A stretch of 64,000 bases of DNA from Labia minor. Its lineage: Eukaryota; Arthropoda; Insecta; Dermaptera; Spongiphoridae. Below are positions 11,501 through 23,108 of the stretch, one piece after another (the stretch's first letter is position 1; each line of letters opens with the position of its first letter). The translations under genes were made by a program, and so were the position numbers. The stretch lies in contig OY720350.1 of the NCBI GenBank assembly GCA_963082975.1, positions 636,001 through 700,000 on the forward strand. Direction: 5' to 3'. The notes under the pieces are model-generated. The model was not told the origin of the DNA, did no database searches, and saw only the letters and a list, made by a program, of their open reading frames with translations.

Positions 11501-11955
11501 CAGTGCCGCCCTAACCACAGGGCTAAATGGGCTATAGCCCCAGGGCGCAAGCCTTTTGAGGCGGCAATTTTTTATTTGCGATATAGTAAAAATTTATTTT
11601 TCATTTTATTAGAGTTTTTACTTATTTTTAAATTAAAACACTTCTTAAAATATTCTTCCAAATATGCTGAACAACGATAGATAGAGAAGGGCAACGCGAA
11701 ATAGGAGTCCCGACACCCTACCGATCGTACTTTTGTTTCAGTCGCATTTGAACTGTCGGAGCCAGTCGGAGCTGTACTGGAGTTAATATAAGACCACCAA
11801 TCTTATAATAGTTCCGATCAAGTTCAAGTTCGAAGGATTAGTCTAAAAACTGATAACTTTTCCGACTCCCATTTGCCATTCTGTGTATTTTCTTAGGAAG
11901 AAGGGCGCATTATTTTTAGTAGCCCATGGGCGCCGAATTCCTTAAGACGGCCCTG
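11501..11955. mobile_element. hAT-superfamily MITE with perfect 8-bp target duplication
   Basis: The element starts CAGTGCCGCC and ends GACGGCCCTG, imperfect terminal inverted repeats (CAGTGCCGCC versus CAGGGCCGTC). It is flanked on both sides by the identical 8-mer ATTGTTAG (11493-11500 and 11956-11963). An 8-bp duplication with CAG...CTG ends is typical of hAT elements. The 455-bp body has no transposase frame, so it is non-autonomous. Confidence 0.85.
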
Positions 11956-12339
11956 ATTGTTAGAGATCAATAAAAATAAAGTTTAAATAAATCCATTTAT
12001 TATATTTAATTTATAATAATTAATGACAATGTAATATTCTTAAGTATAATAAAAGAAGGAAAATGTAAAAATATTTAAAAGTTGGAGAGTTTCATTTGTA
12101 AATCTTTAATTTTATATAATATATATAATGATTTAATGAATTAATTTTGTTAATTAATTAAATTAATATCTTTTTAGTTTTATAAGATTTTTTTATTTGT
12201 GGGACATTACCAGTGGGGGGGGGGGGTGGTGGTGGATAGATGATGGTAAAGGGATGCTGGCCAATCTCATACCATCTATTTAATGAGCATTATCGATTGC
12301 CCTGAACTGCATGAAGGGTATCCCAAGCGGAGAGATAGA

Positions 12340-12690
12340 GAAAGAGGAGAATGGGGGGGGAGGTGAGGGGGGTATTAACTGGGCGGAGTTCCATCCCATT
12401 CTACGTGTACTATCCTACTACTAGCCCGTCCAAAAACTGGGATTGTGGGGACGACGTACGGAATTTCAGGGGATTTCGCCGGGGATGGCGGGTGTTTCAT
12501 ATTGGAAAAGTTACGCATGCGCATTATAGGATGTAGATGGAGAGGATGGAAGGCTCACGCCGCGCACAGAGATTGAGGAGAGAGAGAGAGAGAGTGAGTG
12601 AGAAGGAAAGAGTGTATGTGTCGTGAGTTGCAAGGGTTGCCCAGCAGCCAGGCGTTGTCGTTCGTTTCTTCTTTTTTGGGTGAGCTACTT
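12340..12690 (+). promoter_or_regulatory. GC-rich, promoter-like patch with NRF-1-like palindrome
   Basis: In very AT-rich surroundings this stretch is GC- and CpG-rich. It contains TACGCATGCGCA (12512-12523), close to the NRF-1/EWG palindrome, and is followed by sequence with plausible splice donors (GAGAGA|GTGAGT at 12593/12594 and TTGG|GTGAGC near 12678). No coding frame here is convincing. I infer it could be a promoter and non-coding first exon for the receptor gene, whose first coding exon at 22989 begins directly after a splice acceptor. A TE-derived or unrelated origin is possible. Confidence 0.35.
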
Positions 12691-12699
12691 TCTTTAACA

Positions 12700-13281
12700 T
12701 TAACAAACAAATGATTCTTTATTATATTATATAACTGGATTTTGGATAACATTTTTATTTTTATAATAAAAATAAATAAATTAAATTATACTTATCATTG
12801 ACAATATCAATATTGACAGTGTTTTCAACATTATATATATATATATATATATATAATGTAAAGAAAATATTTATTTATTTAAATGATGTCAATATGCAAA
12901 AAATTTAAAAAAAAAAATAATAATAATAAAATACCACATATTAAATTAATCCATAATAAAGTATCTATAAATTTCTAAAAGTATGTGTTAAAATAAATTT
13001 TTTAAGCTATATATATTTTATCTAAAATATTTGAATGATTACTCCATATTAGTCTCAAATAATAATAGTAAAATAAAATATCAATCAATATATAAACAAA
13101 TAGTTTATTAATCGTAATATAAATTTTTTTATGTTTAATTATTATTAAATATTTTTATATGAACTTCTTTTTAATGATTATTTTTATAATTTTTGGCTAA
13201 CCAGAATGGCAAATAGCCAATAAATGAATGAAAAAAATGTGAAGAAAAGAGAAAAAGTTTTTGACCATAGAATTTCATTTA

Positions 13282-13319
<38 letters not shown>

Positions 13320-13906
13320 TGAATGTCGTTATTCGTTTTAAGGAAGAAATTGAGAGAGAAAACTAATTATAGATATTTGTAGCAATCAAATTGGATTAGA
13401 TTTAAATTCTTTTATTTATTTTCATTTATGTAAGATATTTATAGAAGAACTTTTATTATACAATATACCCATTAGGATAATATTTTACTAAGCCTAGATA
13501 CTAACAACATGATTAGACATATTTTTTTTACATGATTTGTAAAATTATTTCAAAATATTGGGTCTGTAAAAATGAAGCTATTTGATTTATCTATTATTTC
13601 ATTTTCTTTAATAATCATAATCCATGTTTTATTATTTATTTATTTTTTTTCATTGATCCTCTTAGATGAAGTTTCTTATAGTTTTTTGAAAAAGTTTACA
13701 ATATTTAAACTCTTGAAATTAACCACACAAACCCGAAAATAATAATTGTTAATATAAACAGGATTCTCTCTCCTATTAATCCAACCTTCATTAGAGAAAC
13801 CAATTCAATCTAGAGACTTGTTATTATCCCTTAACTAATGAAATATCATCTTTCCATTTCTATTTTTTAAATTCAATTCAAAAAACACCTTAATTATTAT
13901 AATTTT
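12700..13906. other. AT-rich non-coding stretch
   Basis: No gene seen. It holds an (AT)n run at 12832-12856, a T run of about 30 at 13287-13316 and otherwise AT-rich sequence with no frame of note. Confidence 0.5.
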
Positions 13907-13965
13907 AAATACATTTATCTATTATTATAATGATTTTTAATCTGATATAATCATTATTTCCACAA

Positions 13966-14002
<37 letters not shown>

Positions 14003-14258
14003 TTATTTATTTCACTCGCTCTCCTTTCTCACCATCCCGCTCCTTTGCAGATAGAGAGAAAGCTAAAGATATTTTAATAAAATAATTTATATTGATTTGA
14101 TTCGGGTATTTTTTGGGGGGAGAATTCGGTTCATTTTTTTTTACGCATTCACACCAACATGATATTATAAATTAAAATACACAACTAAGCAACATTTTTG
14201 TTAATGAAATAGCAACAAAACTTGTATTATATCATAATAATATCAATATTTACACTTT
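13907..14258. repeat. Dispersed repeat, copy 1 of a 42-kb-spaced pair
   Basis: About 340 bp match 56119-56457 in direct orientation with few differences. Shared marks are ACATTTATCTATTATTATAA, a (CT)n run, CTCCTTTGCAGATAGAGAGA, GGGGGGAGAATTCGGTTC and CACACCAACATGATATTA. No coding capacity seen. Probably a mobile element or its remnant. Confidence 0.85.
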
Positions 14259-14289
14259 CTATATAATATATAACAAAAGGTTTTTAACT

Positions 14290-15359
14290 GCACATTGCTC
14301 AGAATTTAAATTTTTTTGCATACCTTCACGTTTCATGATCTGTCTATCTGTCTGTCTGTCCGTCCAGAAAGTGTGACGTTATTGACCGATTTCGATGAAA
14401 ATTAGATTACAATATTCTTACATATCTTTATTTTACATAACTAACATAGGCTATCCATTTTATCAATATCTACTATTCAATAACTGCAGAAATTAATTTT
14501 TAAGAATTGGATATGCACCTGTTGTTATTCAGCAGCGCAAAGAATACAATACGAAGAATGTTTATATAATATTTTTATTTTTCTAATATTTACAATATTT
14601 CAATTGATCATATTGGCCTTTTAAACTTATTTGACACACAGAAAACATTTTCAGTGCAATTATATTACCTCTTTTAATTTTTAAGATTATGTAAATAAAT
14701 AATTTTAATTAAAAAAATTTGATTACATAATTGGATTTTCACGTAAGTTTTTAATATGGCTGAATAATGTAGGAAAGGACGTGGAAACGATGGAACAGGG
14801 TAGGAGTTGGATGGATGTGGCTCCGGATAGGGACACTTGGAGAAATGTGGGTGTTGTGGCCAAGCACTTTCGAGTATCGTGGAGCCACAGAGAGATATAT
14901 AATTAATTTAAAATATATTTTAAATAAGAACACACACAAAAACAAATGAATGAATGAATGTAATATTATGATTGAAACAAAACGAATGAAAACAGGTGGC
15001 AGAGCTCCCGTCTTGGCGTGAAGAACGCTCACATTAGACATCCTATGTTATATTGATTAGTATTATTATTTTTGAAACTTTATTGTCTTTATTGAACAGA
15101 TATAGGACAGGCCGTTTATTTTAAATCGAAATTAATTATATTTATTTGAAATGATAAATTAGATAGAATTAACTAAATTATGTCAACGTGTGTCTGACAA
15201 TCCAAGTTTTTGGGATTAGATATTGATACAATTTATAGCCTACATAACCTATGTTCACAAATAGTCAAAGAGTTCCCTTACAATTCTGGACAAATTTCAT
15301 TGTAATTGTCTCAGTTCTTCATTTTGATTATATGTATAGCGAGTTGATTCCCCCGGTCG

Positions 15360-15393
<34 letters not shown>

Positions 15394-15480
15394 ATTCTAA
15401 TCTCCTATTTGGATTCTTTCTACATGTCATGAAACGAGAAGATATGAAAAAAATTTAAATTCTGGCCAATATGCAGACAA
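14290..15480. repeat. Inverted-repeat-bounded segment with a LINE tail inside
   Basis: 14290-14365 and about 15361-15480 are inverted copies. Each has a CAGAATTTAAATTTTTTT-like string, a CGTTTCATGA string and a CTGT/GACA tetranucleotide tract. The spacer holds degraded LINE coding sequence (14772-14906). It may be a foldback element or two nearby insertions of one element in opposite orientation. Confidence 0.55.
14772..14906 (+). pseudogene. LINE (non-LTR retrotransposon) C-terminal fragment
   Basis: The plus strand reads GRSWMDVAPDRDTWRNVG followed by VAKHFRVSWSHREIYN and a stop. The RSW...RDTW pattern recurs at 34720-34836, and the xAKxFRV ending recurs near 26465. Short C-terminal pieces like this are typical 5'-truncated LINE copies. 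The fragment is too short for a family call. Confidence 0.5.
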
Positions 15481-16499
15481 AAAAAAAAAAAAAAAAAAAT
15501 AAAAAAAAAAAATAATTTCAAGATATCCTAGCTATCATTCTTGCTATTGCTATTTAGAATAATCGATAAAAAATAGAATGTGACTCCAAAGTTTGTCTGT
15601 TGGTATGCTTTTCTATAATTTTATCTTTTTTTAGACCATCCATGTTACATTATAAATTGTTATTATTCATTTGATTGAATTAAGTATTAGTAAAAAAAAA
15701 AAACAAAAAAAAAAATGAAATCTTTTATATGTATATCATTTTTTTCTCATCTTCCCAATAAAAATGATAAATATTATATACAATAGGTACATGAAAGAGT
15801 CAATATTCCTACCTTTTTTGTCCTTTTACATATATTGGGAACAGAGAAAAAAGAAAAAAGAAAAAAAAAAAGCTAGTCAGATCCTCCTTCCTCTCTGTTA
15901 ACATGACACTGCTATTGTCACCTTCTCTTTTTTTTTCTTCTTCTTCCTCACTGATGTATAAATATAACCCTTACATATCCTTCCATCACCATTTCATCTC
16001 AGTTTTTATTTTATACAATGTAAATTGTGTACACTACACAATTACATAATTAACGAATATATTTCATTCATTTGACATTATTATTATTATTATTATTATT
16101 ATTTAAAATACTGAAAAAAAACACAATAAGAGTAATAACAATATATATAATTATATATCATACTACCCACCACTTTTATTCCTTCAAATACACACACATA
16201 CACATATATTTTATTTTATTTTATTTTATTTTATTTTATTTATGACCTTTGACATAACATTCAATATTTCATTTGGAAATGATAAAAACAAACCATTCAT
16301 ACTTTCCTCTCTCTCTCTCTCACACACACACACACTTTATCATTAGTGTTTCCGCATGGAACCTGAATTCAAATAAATTTGAATTCCCGCCCTCTGACTA
16401 AGTTTAAATAGTAATTAAGTTAATATTTATAAATATTAGTGTTAATTAATTATATAATGTAGTTTAATATTTTTAAGTTAATTTCATTTATAGTTTTAA
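15481..16499. other. Simple-repeat-rich non-coding stretch
   Basis: No gene seen. It holds A runs at 15480-15512, ATT repeats at 16079-16102, a (TTTTA)n run at 16207-16240 and CT/CA runs at 16310-16335. Confidence 0.5.
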
Positions 16500-17405
16500 A
16501 TATTTAATTGTTATTGTCATAAATTCATGAGGTTGACCACCCCCCTCCCTTACTATCTACATATAAAAAGACAGGCCGAGCTCTCTGAAGCCCGCTTGCT
16601 GTTGTCCCTGTCGCCCGAGTGCTATTGCCTTTGTCTGTCGCTGCTGCCTGTTGTTTTTATCTGCTCGTCCACTGCTTACTGGGGCCCCTTGGCCCACCGA
16701 CGCCTTATTCGACCCGTTCGAATTTACAACTCGAACGCGGTGCTTTTGGGGTCGTCGACGAGGCTACAGATTGCAGCCGCCGGTCCTGTGCTCCAGAGTT
16801 TGTTCCGAGGGGGCAAACCCAGTGATTCCTGAGGGGATCATCTCTACCTTTGGATCCGTGCTGGTCCATTCATCCCGTTGGAAACTCGAGGAGGGTCCAA
16901 AGCCAATTGATCGTTGGATCAATTGCGAAACCAGCAGAGAAGACATCCAGGCAGCGAACGGCAGCGTAAACCCCCATTTAATTCAATTCCCGGTGGTCAG
17001 ATAAGTGCACTTATGAACACTTTGAACTATATTAATTTTAGATTTAAAATTTAGATTTAAGTTGATATATAAAAATATTTAGGTGACCCTAAATATAATT
17101 AATTCGTTTTTAATTGAACCTAATTTTAATTTAATTAAATATTGTAAAAGTTGATTATAGAGTTTTCTTTAGCGATCTTTTTTCAATTCCAAATCCCTAA
17201 TATATTAAACATTCGACCTTTAATACAGTCCATTTAAATTTCCAGGTGCGATAGAAGTGAAGAGGTTGCTATCGTAATTTTATTAATTCCTCTTTTTAGC
17301 CTTCGAGCAAATTTAATATATATTAAGGATTCATCCCCTTCCATTTCCTCCCACTTTCAATTTTCAGGAACAATAGCTTTCTATTATTTTTTAGGTCTTA
17401 CAAGC
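16500..17405 (+). repeat. LTR-like segment with TATA box; 3' part repeated inverted at 23434-23760
   Basis: A TATAAAA box at about 16562-16568 precedes an unusually GC-rich block (16575-16985) whose frames have no recognisable domain. The AT-rich part from about 17090 to 17403 has a diverged inverted copy at 23434-23760. Shared strings include TTAAATATTGT, TTTAGCGATC, CTATCGTAATT and the end TTAGGYCTTACAA. A U3-TATA-R-U5 layout ending in CTTACA suggests a degraded solo LTR, but I found no clean target duplication. A promoter of the receptor gene is the alternative. Confidence 0.4.
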
Positions 17406-18659
17406 CTCTATAGTCGATGTATCAAGCGGATACAATTAGGATTATTATATTTCATCTTTCAGTATATATAATATCTATATTTATTATTTAATAATAATAT
17501 ATAATAATAAGAAGTAGAAGAAATAAGAATAAAATAATGAATGAATTTGTTAGAAAGGTAGGAATTCAATTAAAAAATATAAAACCAACCTATCATATAT
17601 GTTTAATTATAATAATTATAATAATAATTTTCACTTAATGTGGTGTAACTTTAATTCTCTTTGCCATTCCCTCTCTCCCCTCTTTTTGTATATACAAAAA
17701 CTATCCCTCCTTTATCTACATTCTCATTTATAAACTACAAGAGTGAAGTATTTGTGTTCGGATTGGGATGCTGTGCACGTTGCTATTATGCATTCGACGT
17801 GCCCCCCCCCCATTCATCCATCACTCATTTTCCTTACTCAACTAATAAAAAATGTTTCCATTTGAATGATAATTCTCATTTGACTCTAATAAATCTTTTA
17901 ATGGATATTAACAACTCCTCTCTCTCTCTCTCTCTCTAATCCTCACTTATATCCACCCCATCAACACATACATTTACCATTAAATTTGTAATTTTGAAAT
18001 AATAATAACAACGATAATAATAATAATAATAATATTCTTGTAAAAACTATAGAACTAAACCACCATCTTGGTTAGAACCAATACTCGGAAAACATAAAAG
18101 AAAAGATGGATTCTGTCTGAAACGAAAAATTGATAAATTCAGAGCAAAGACAGATACAAGCAACAAATATTTAAACAACAACCAATCAATAAAAAAAAAA
18201 GTCAAGAATAATGTGTAAGAGTTGTTAAAAAAAGTTAAAAAAGACCATTACAACAAATCTTGTGTTTCCATGAACTTAAAATATTGAATCCCATTTGGAT
18301 CAACATCAAAGCAATATGAAATGGAAGCTAACATCATCTTTCTACACTTGAGTCAAAGGGAAAAGGGAAATCCTGGACACCCAGAAAAATTACCTTAATG
18401 AAATAAACAACAATATTGTCTGATATAATTATAAATTATTATTAACAAATTGGAGAGGTACAAAAATAATGTGCATAATGTTGTAAACATCAATCTCATC
18501 GAAACTTTACTTTTTAAATACTTACATTATTATTATTAATATAAAAAAAAATTAAATAAAATTTAACCAAATAAAAATCGTAATTTCGATTACGTACGAT
18601 TTTTGTCTTTTTTAAATTGAGTATTTTTTTTTAGCCTAATATGTGATCATCATCATCAT

Positions 18660-18703
<44 letters not shown>

Positions 18704-19612
18704 ATTCAATGTTTTTTATTTTTATTTTTTTTGTTTTGTTTTGTTTTTTGAATTTAAACATTAAAAATATCTGGTCTCTTTATCTTTTGAATATTAATTT
18801 ATATATAAATAAAAAAATCTTAATGTTAATTTTTAAAAATGAATGTATTTAAATAAAATTAATTGAATATATAAAATAAACAGAGTTAAACTGCATACAA
18901 ATGGATACATATTTTTGAATTGTACCGTGGAGAGGAAAGATATTGAAGTTATTAGAGGTTTGCCTTTGAAATAGGCAACCATCTATTTTATTAACGGATT
19001 CACAAAGTGGGTGTTTGTTTATTTATTTATTTATTTATTGCAAAAAGAGGCCCTAACCCATTTAATGTAAAAACATAATGAAAATATAAAACTTTCAATC
19101 ATTTATAATTAAATTGGTAATTAAAAAATTAATACTACTTAAAATAATTAATTTTTTTAATAATAATAATAATAATAATAATAAACACCATAAATACACT
19201 TTTGTTCATAAAAATACGAAATTTCCAATAGACTAAAAAGTCAAAGCGGCAAGGGGAGATTTTGGACAAATATCCGGGATCACCTCGGGGGCATCCTCGT
19301 CTATCGATAAAAAATAACCTCACCTTAAAAGGGTATGCAAAACACCTGTTGTAACGTAACTATTATAGATGTAAAAAAATAAATAATTAATAACTTTATT
19401 AATTATTGTTTACGTTCTAATCTTAAAATATAATAAGAGAAAAGGGGTTAAAAATCTTTTTAAATTTATGTAAATATGTAAATATGTGATATGTTAAATT
19501 AAATTAAATTCAATCCACTGGATTCATTAATGAATGAATACGAGTGTTAAATATGCATGTCAATTTAGTGTAAAGGAATGGGGAGGTGGGAAGATGTACA
19601 AAAAACAAAAAA

Positions 19613-19653
<41 letters not shown>

Positions 19654-20523
19654 CGTCTATGTTTAGGAGGGGGAGAGTGGAGCGGCGTGTAGTTGCTATG
19701 CATGTCAGGCATCCTATCCATCATCAGCTTAATTACACTGATAAACATGCATCACCAGTTAATCACGGAAATATGAATATGCCTTCTAAATTATATACAA
19801 AATTTATCCCATTAACAATAATATGTATTTATTATATTATTTATGTTATGTTACAGTTAGAGATTTCAGTTAAATTAAAAAAAAAAGTAAAAAAAAAAAG
19901 TGAGATGCAGTAAGATTAAATATATAGCCACTACTAGCTAAAGTAGACTATAATTAGAAAATCAGAGAAATTATATACAAATAAATTAATATTAATACTT
20001 GAATTAGTTAATGTATACATCTTCTACTGTAATTAAAATATTTAACTATGGAGTTTTTGTTTAATATCTACTGTTATATATGATAGATAGATAGATAGAT
20101 AGATATTTCTACAATTTATTTATTTATTTATTAATACAATCTTATATATATATATATATATATATGAACATTCGATGTTGGCAGGATGTTATATATAGGT
20201 GTAAGTATAATATATATATAAATATAAATAGAGAATCCCAATATATGATATAATCAATCTATCATATACGTTGCCATATACGCTGTCCATTAATAAAAAT
20301 AATATTCTACAAGTCAACAAAAAAAATCTTTTTTAACGTACAAATCTTGAGTGAATGAGAGTTGGTGATCAGATCAATGTCAATTAATTCAAGTGGCCAG
20401 AAAAATAATAATCATTTTTTTTTTTCAATGAGCAAATTTTTTAAAATTTCAAATATTCTTTAAATACGGTTCTTTGTAAGATTTAACATATAATTAAGCA
20501 ATTTTCCAATGAAAATTAAAAAT
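17406..20523. other. Non-coding stretch with microsatellites and a short repeat tail
   Basis: No gene seen. It contains CT runs (17918-17937, 18664-18699), a GA run (19616-19647) and GATA repeats near 20081-20104. The short motif TATGCAAAACACCTGTT followed by TAGATGTAAAAA (19333-19385) recurs at 56904-56979 and may be the 3' end of a SINE-like element. A sequence at 18960-19015 resembles 40733-40790, another old dispersed repeat. Confidence 0.45.
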
Positions 20524-20873
20524 GAACTGTGGCCAGGCACAGAACCGACCGACGATTTGAAATAAATTAATTTCTTATATAACTTATAACTTTATAATAT
20601 TAATTATATACATACATATATGAAATAAAATATAAAACACAAAAAATAAAAAAATAAATAAAAGATGACTAAATTATATTATTATTTTTAGTTGGATTAC
20701 TCAATTATGTAACCGGAAGGGTTTCAGGATATACATGTCTGTGTACACGTCTGTACGGACGGATATCATGCTAATAATACTTTCTTTTTTTTTTTTTCTT
20801 CTGTTAACATGTTAAAATGCATGATTCGTGGTGATAATCGCCCCATCCCGTGTGAAAACAATACCTTTCGCTA
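20524..20873 (+). repeat. Dispersed repeat family copy B (internally deleted)
   Basis: The start CTGTGGCCAGGCACAGAACC and the later TGCATGATTCGTGG and GTGAAAACAATACCT strings match copies D-G. The middle is deleted or diverged and the terminal CGTCGGTCGG end is missing. Confidence 0.7.
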
Positions 20874-21899
20874 AATAACAAACGCGACAAATAATAATAA
20901 AAATAAATAAATAAATAATATTTTTTTATTTTATTTAATTAAAATAATAATAATTAAATATAGCTTAAATTTGTCATTTGTTTCGTTTATTACGATATGA
21001 TTATTTTTAATTTCATCTTTAATAAACAACTAATAATATAAATTACATTAAATTAAATAAATCCAACTTTACAACCCCCATTTTCATAATTTTTTTTTTT
21101 TTTTTGGATGTAATTAATAAGATAAAACAAAAGAGGCGAAGATTATTTAAACTGATAACTAACTAAAACCCACTCATTCACACACCCACATCCACACACA
21201 TACACCATACATTACATGTAGGTTGGGGGGGGGGGGGGGCAGAAAAAAAATATAAATAGGTTAAAAGCACAAATGGATATTAGAATAAAGCATCATTCTG
21301 TTTTTGTTTTCTTTTTTCTTTTTTCTTTCCCCTGTCATCATTTTTATACATAATATATTATAATATAACCATAGGTATTATAATAAATATATTTAGGTTG
21401 TTAGGTAGCTTTTATAAATATTTATTATATATTTTCCAAAGCTTTTATAGAGAATATTTTTTTATATAAAAAAATAATAATAAAAAAAAGGTGAAAGGAT
21501 TTTCTTTAAGGTATATAAATTAAATGCTATTTTCAAGTAAATGCCTCACTCAATATATTAGTTTCGAAATTGTAATAATAATAATAATAATAATAATAAA
21601 AATAAAAATAATAGGCGGTAAGTCTATATAATATCTACCGATCTTGAAGTGCTCTTTAAAATGGAGCAGATTTAGTATCAATTGCTGCCTGCCGGTGGAC
21701 CATTTAAAATTAAATTTAATTACAACGAATATTTATAAACATTACATAGATAAAAACATTCTTTATCCTATCAGGCGTTTGCTCTTCCCCCCTCTTACCC
21801 CTCTGGAGCTTATAACTAAAAACCCAAGGAATATGGAGAAATAATTTCTCCACACACACCACGATTTCCGTATAATTAATCTATAATATATATAAAAAA
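20874..21899. other. Non-coding stretch
   Basis: No gene seen. It includes an A/T-rich block, a G run at 21225-21239, an AAT run at 21572-21611 and a short open frame at 21644-21844 without recognisable domain. Confidence 0.45.
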
Positions 21900-22049
21900 T
21901 GAAAGCGTGGGTGGCAAACATGCAGGAAAAATGCAAATTCTACATCCAATAGATCAAGTGGTATAGTGAAAAAGAAAAATTATGCATTTACATTGAAATA
22001 TCCTTCGTATTCTTTTCTTTTCCCTGCATGTTTGGCGCCCACACTTTCA
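21900..22049. mobile_element. Short inverted-repeat element (MITE or hairpin)
   Basis: About 30-bp inverted arms: TGAAAGCGTGGGTGGCAAAC...ATGCAGG on the left and the complement of the same on the right, ending GCGCCCACACTTTCA at 22049. The 150-bp unit would fold into a hairpin. No clear target duplication was recognised. Confidence 0.6.
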
Positions 22050-22277
22050 TTTCAATAGAGCTTTTAATAAATTCTTATAAAAGGTTTTTTACTAAAAGAT
22101 AATTTCTGCGTTTTTGAAATAACAAATTGAATGATATTTTCTATGTATAAAAAGAGACAAAGATATAAAACTATACGAGTAACTTTCGTGTATCGGATAC
22201 TATAGGTACAAGTATATTCTACGTTTTTATAATAATATATTTTATAAAAATTTATATTTATATTTATATTTAAAATG

Positions 22278-22652
22278 TTTTTACCGACTGACGATAGTAA
22301 GTAAGGGAGGTATTGTTTTCACACTAAATTTCACATCTGGAGATTTTTACATATCACATCTCCACAAATCATGCGTGCATTTTATTAACAGAAAAAAAAA
22401 TATTTTAACACATTGATGTCTGTCCGTCCGTCCGTATAGATGTGTATTGACAGCTTGAACGGCTCAACGGATTCTGATAAAATTTGGTATATTTACTTAA
22501 TGCCTTAGTTTGATGAATGGATCAACTTTTGGTGTATATTCGGTAACCGGAAGTGATAGTATTAGCGATCGACGATCACACTAAAGTTAAAGGTATCTGG
22601 AAATTAATTTATTTCAAACCGTCGGTTCGGTTCTGTGCCTGCCTGGCCGTAG
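22278..22652 (-). repeat. Dispersed repeat family copy C (inverted)
   Basis: On the minus strand this copy runs from GGCCAGGCAGGCACAGAACC to CTATCGTCAGTCGGTAAAAA. It ends about 340 bp before the first coding exon of the receptor, in what is likely the upstream intron. Confidence 0.75.
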
Positions 22653-22988
22653 GGTATGCTAATACATCATAAATAATAAATAATTTGAAATTTCTATACC
22701 TACAATCACACACTTAATTGAATGAGTTGCTAGAGATTCAAGTTTTATTATTACTTAATAATATTGAATCTCAATATAAATACTAATACTTAAATGAATT
22801 AGAAATATTTGAGATATAATTATTATTATTATTATTATTATTATTGTTATGTCCAAGTATTGCTTTTTTATTTATCTATTTATCTATTTATTTATTTTTT
22901 ATATTTTGTTTAAAATGAATGTATTCCATTACAAAGAATATGTATTGTGTAATTAATAAATAATTATAATAATTTATGTTTGTTTCAG

Positions 22989-23108
22989 ATAACGAATGTT
23001 CCTTGTGAAGGATGATAAAGAAGAGTCACTGGAGCCATCATGTCATTCTCTTTTTATTTATATTAATCATTCATCTGGCAGCCAGTTTACCGGATCTCAT
23101 TAGAATTG
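22989..23108 (+). CDS. Receptor exon 1: 5' UTR end, start codon, signal peptide
   Basis: The exon starts after TTTCAG (22983-22988), so a non-coding exon must lie upstream. The ATG is at 23012 with A at -3. It encodes a basic start, a hydrophobic stretch ([15 protein letters not shown]) and then LPDLIRI, the usual start of the mature kainate receptor amino-terminal domain. The donor is G|GTTAGT after 23108, phase 1. A 35-codon upstream ORF (ATG 22996, stop 23101-23103) overlaps the start codon in another frame. Confidence 0.85.

Noticed and set aside
16527..17004. Overlapping 60-117 residue frames in the GC-rich block
   Set aside because: Three frames open at once through GC-rich sequence, with no domain and no conserved motif; better explained as LTR or UTR sequence.
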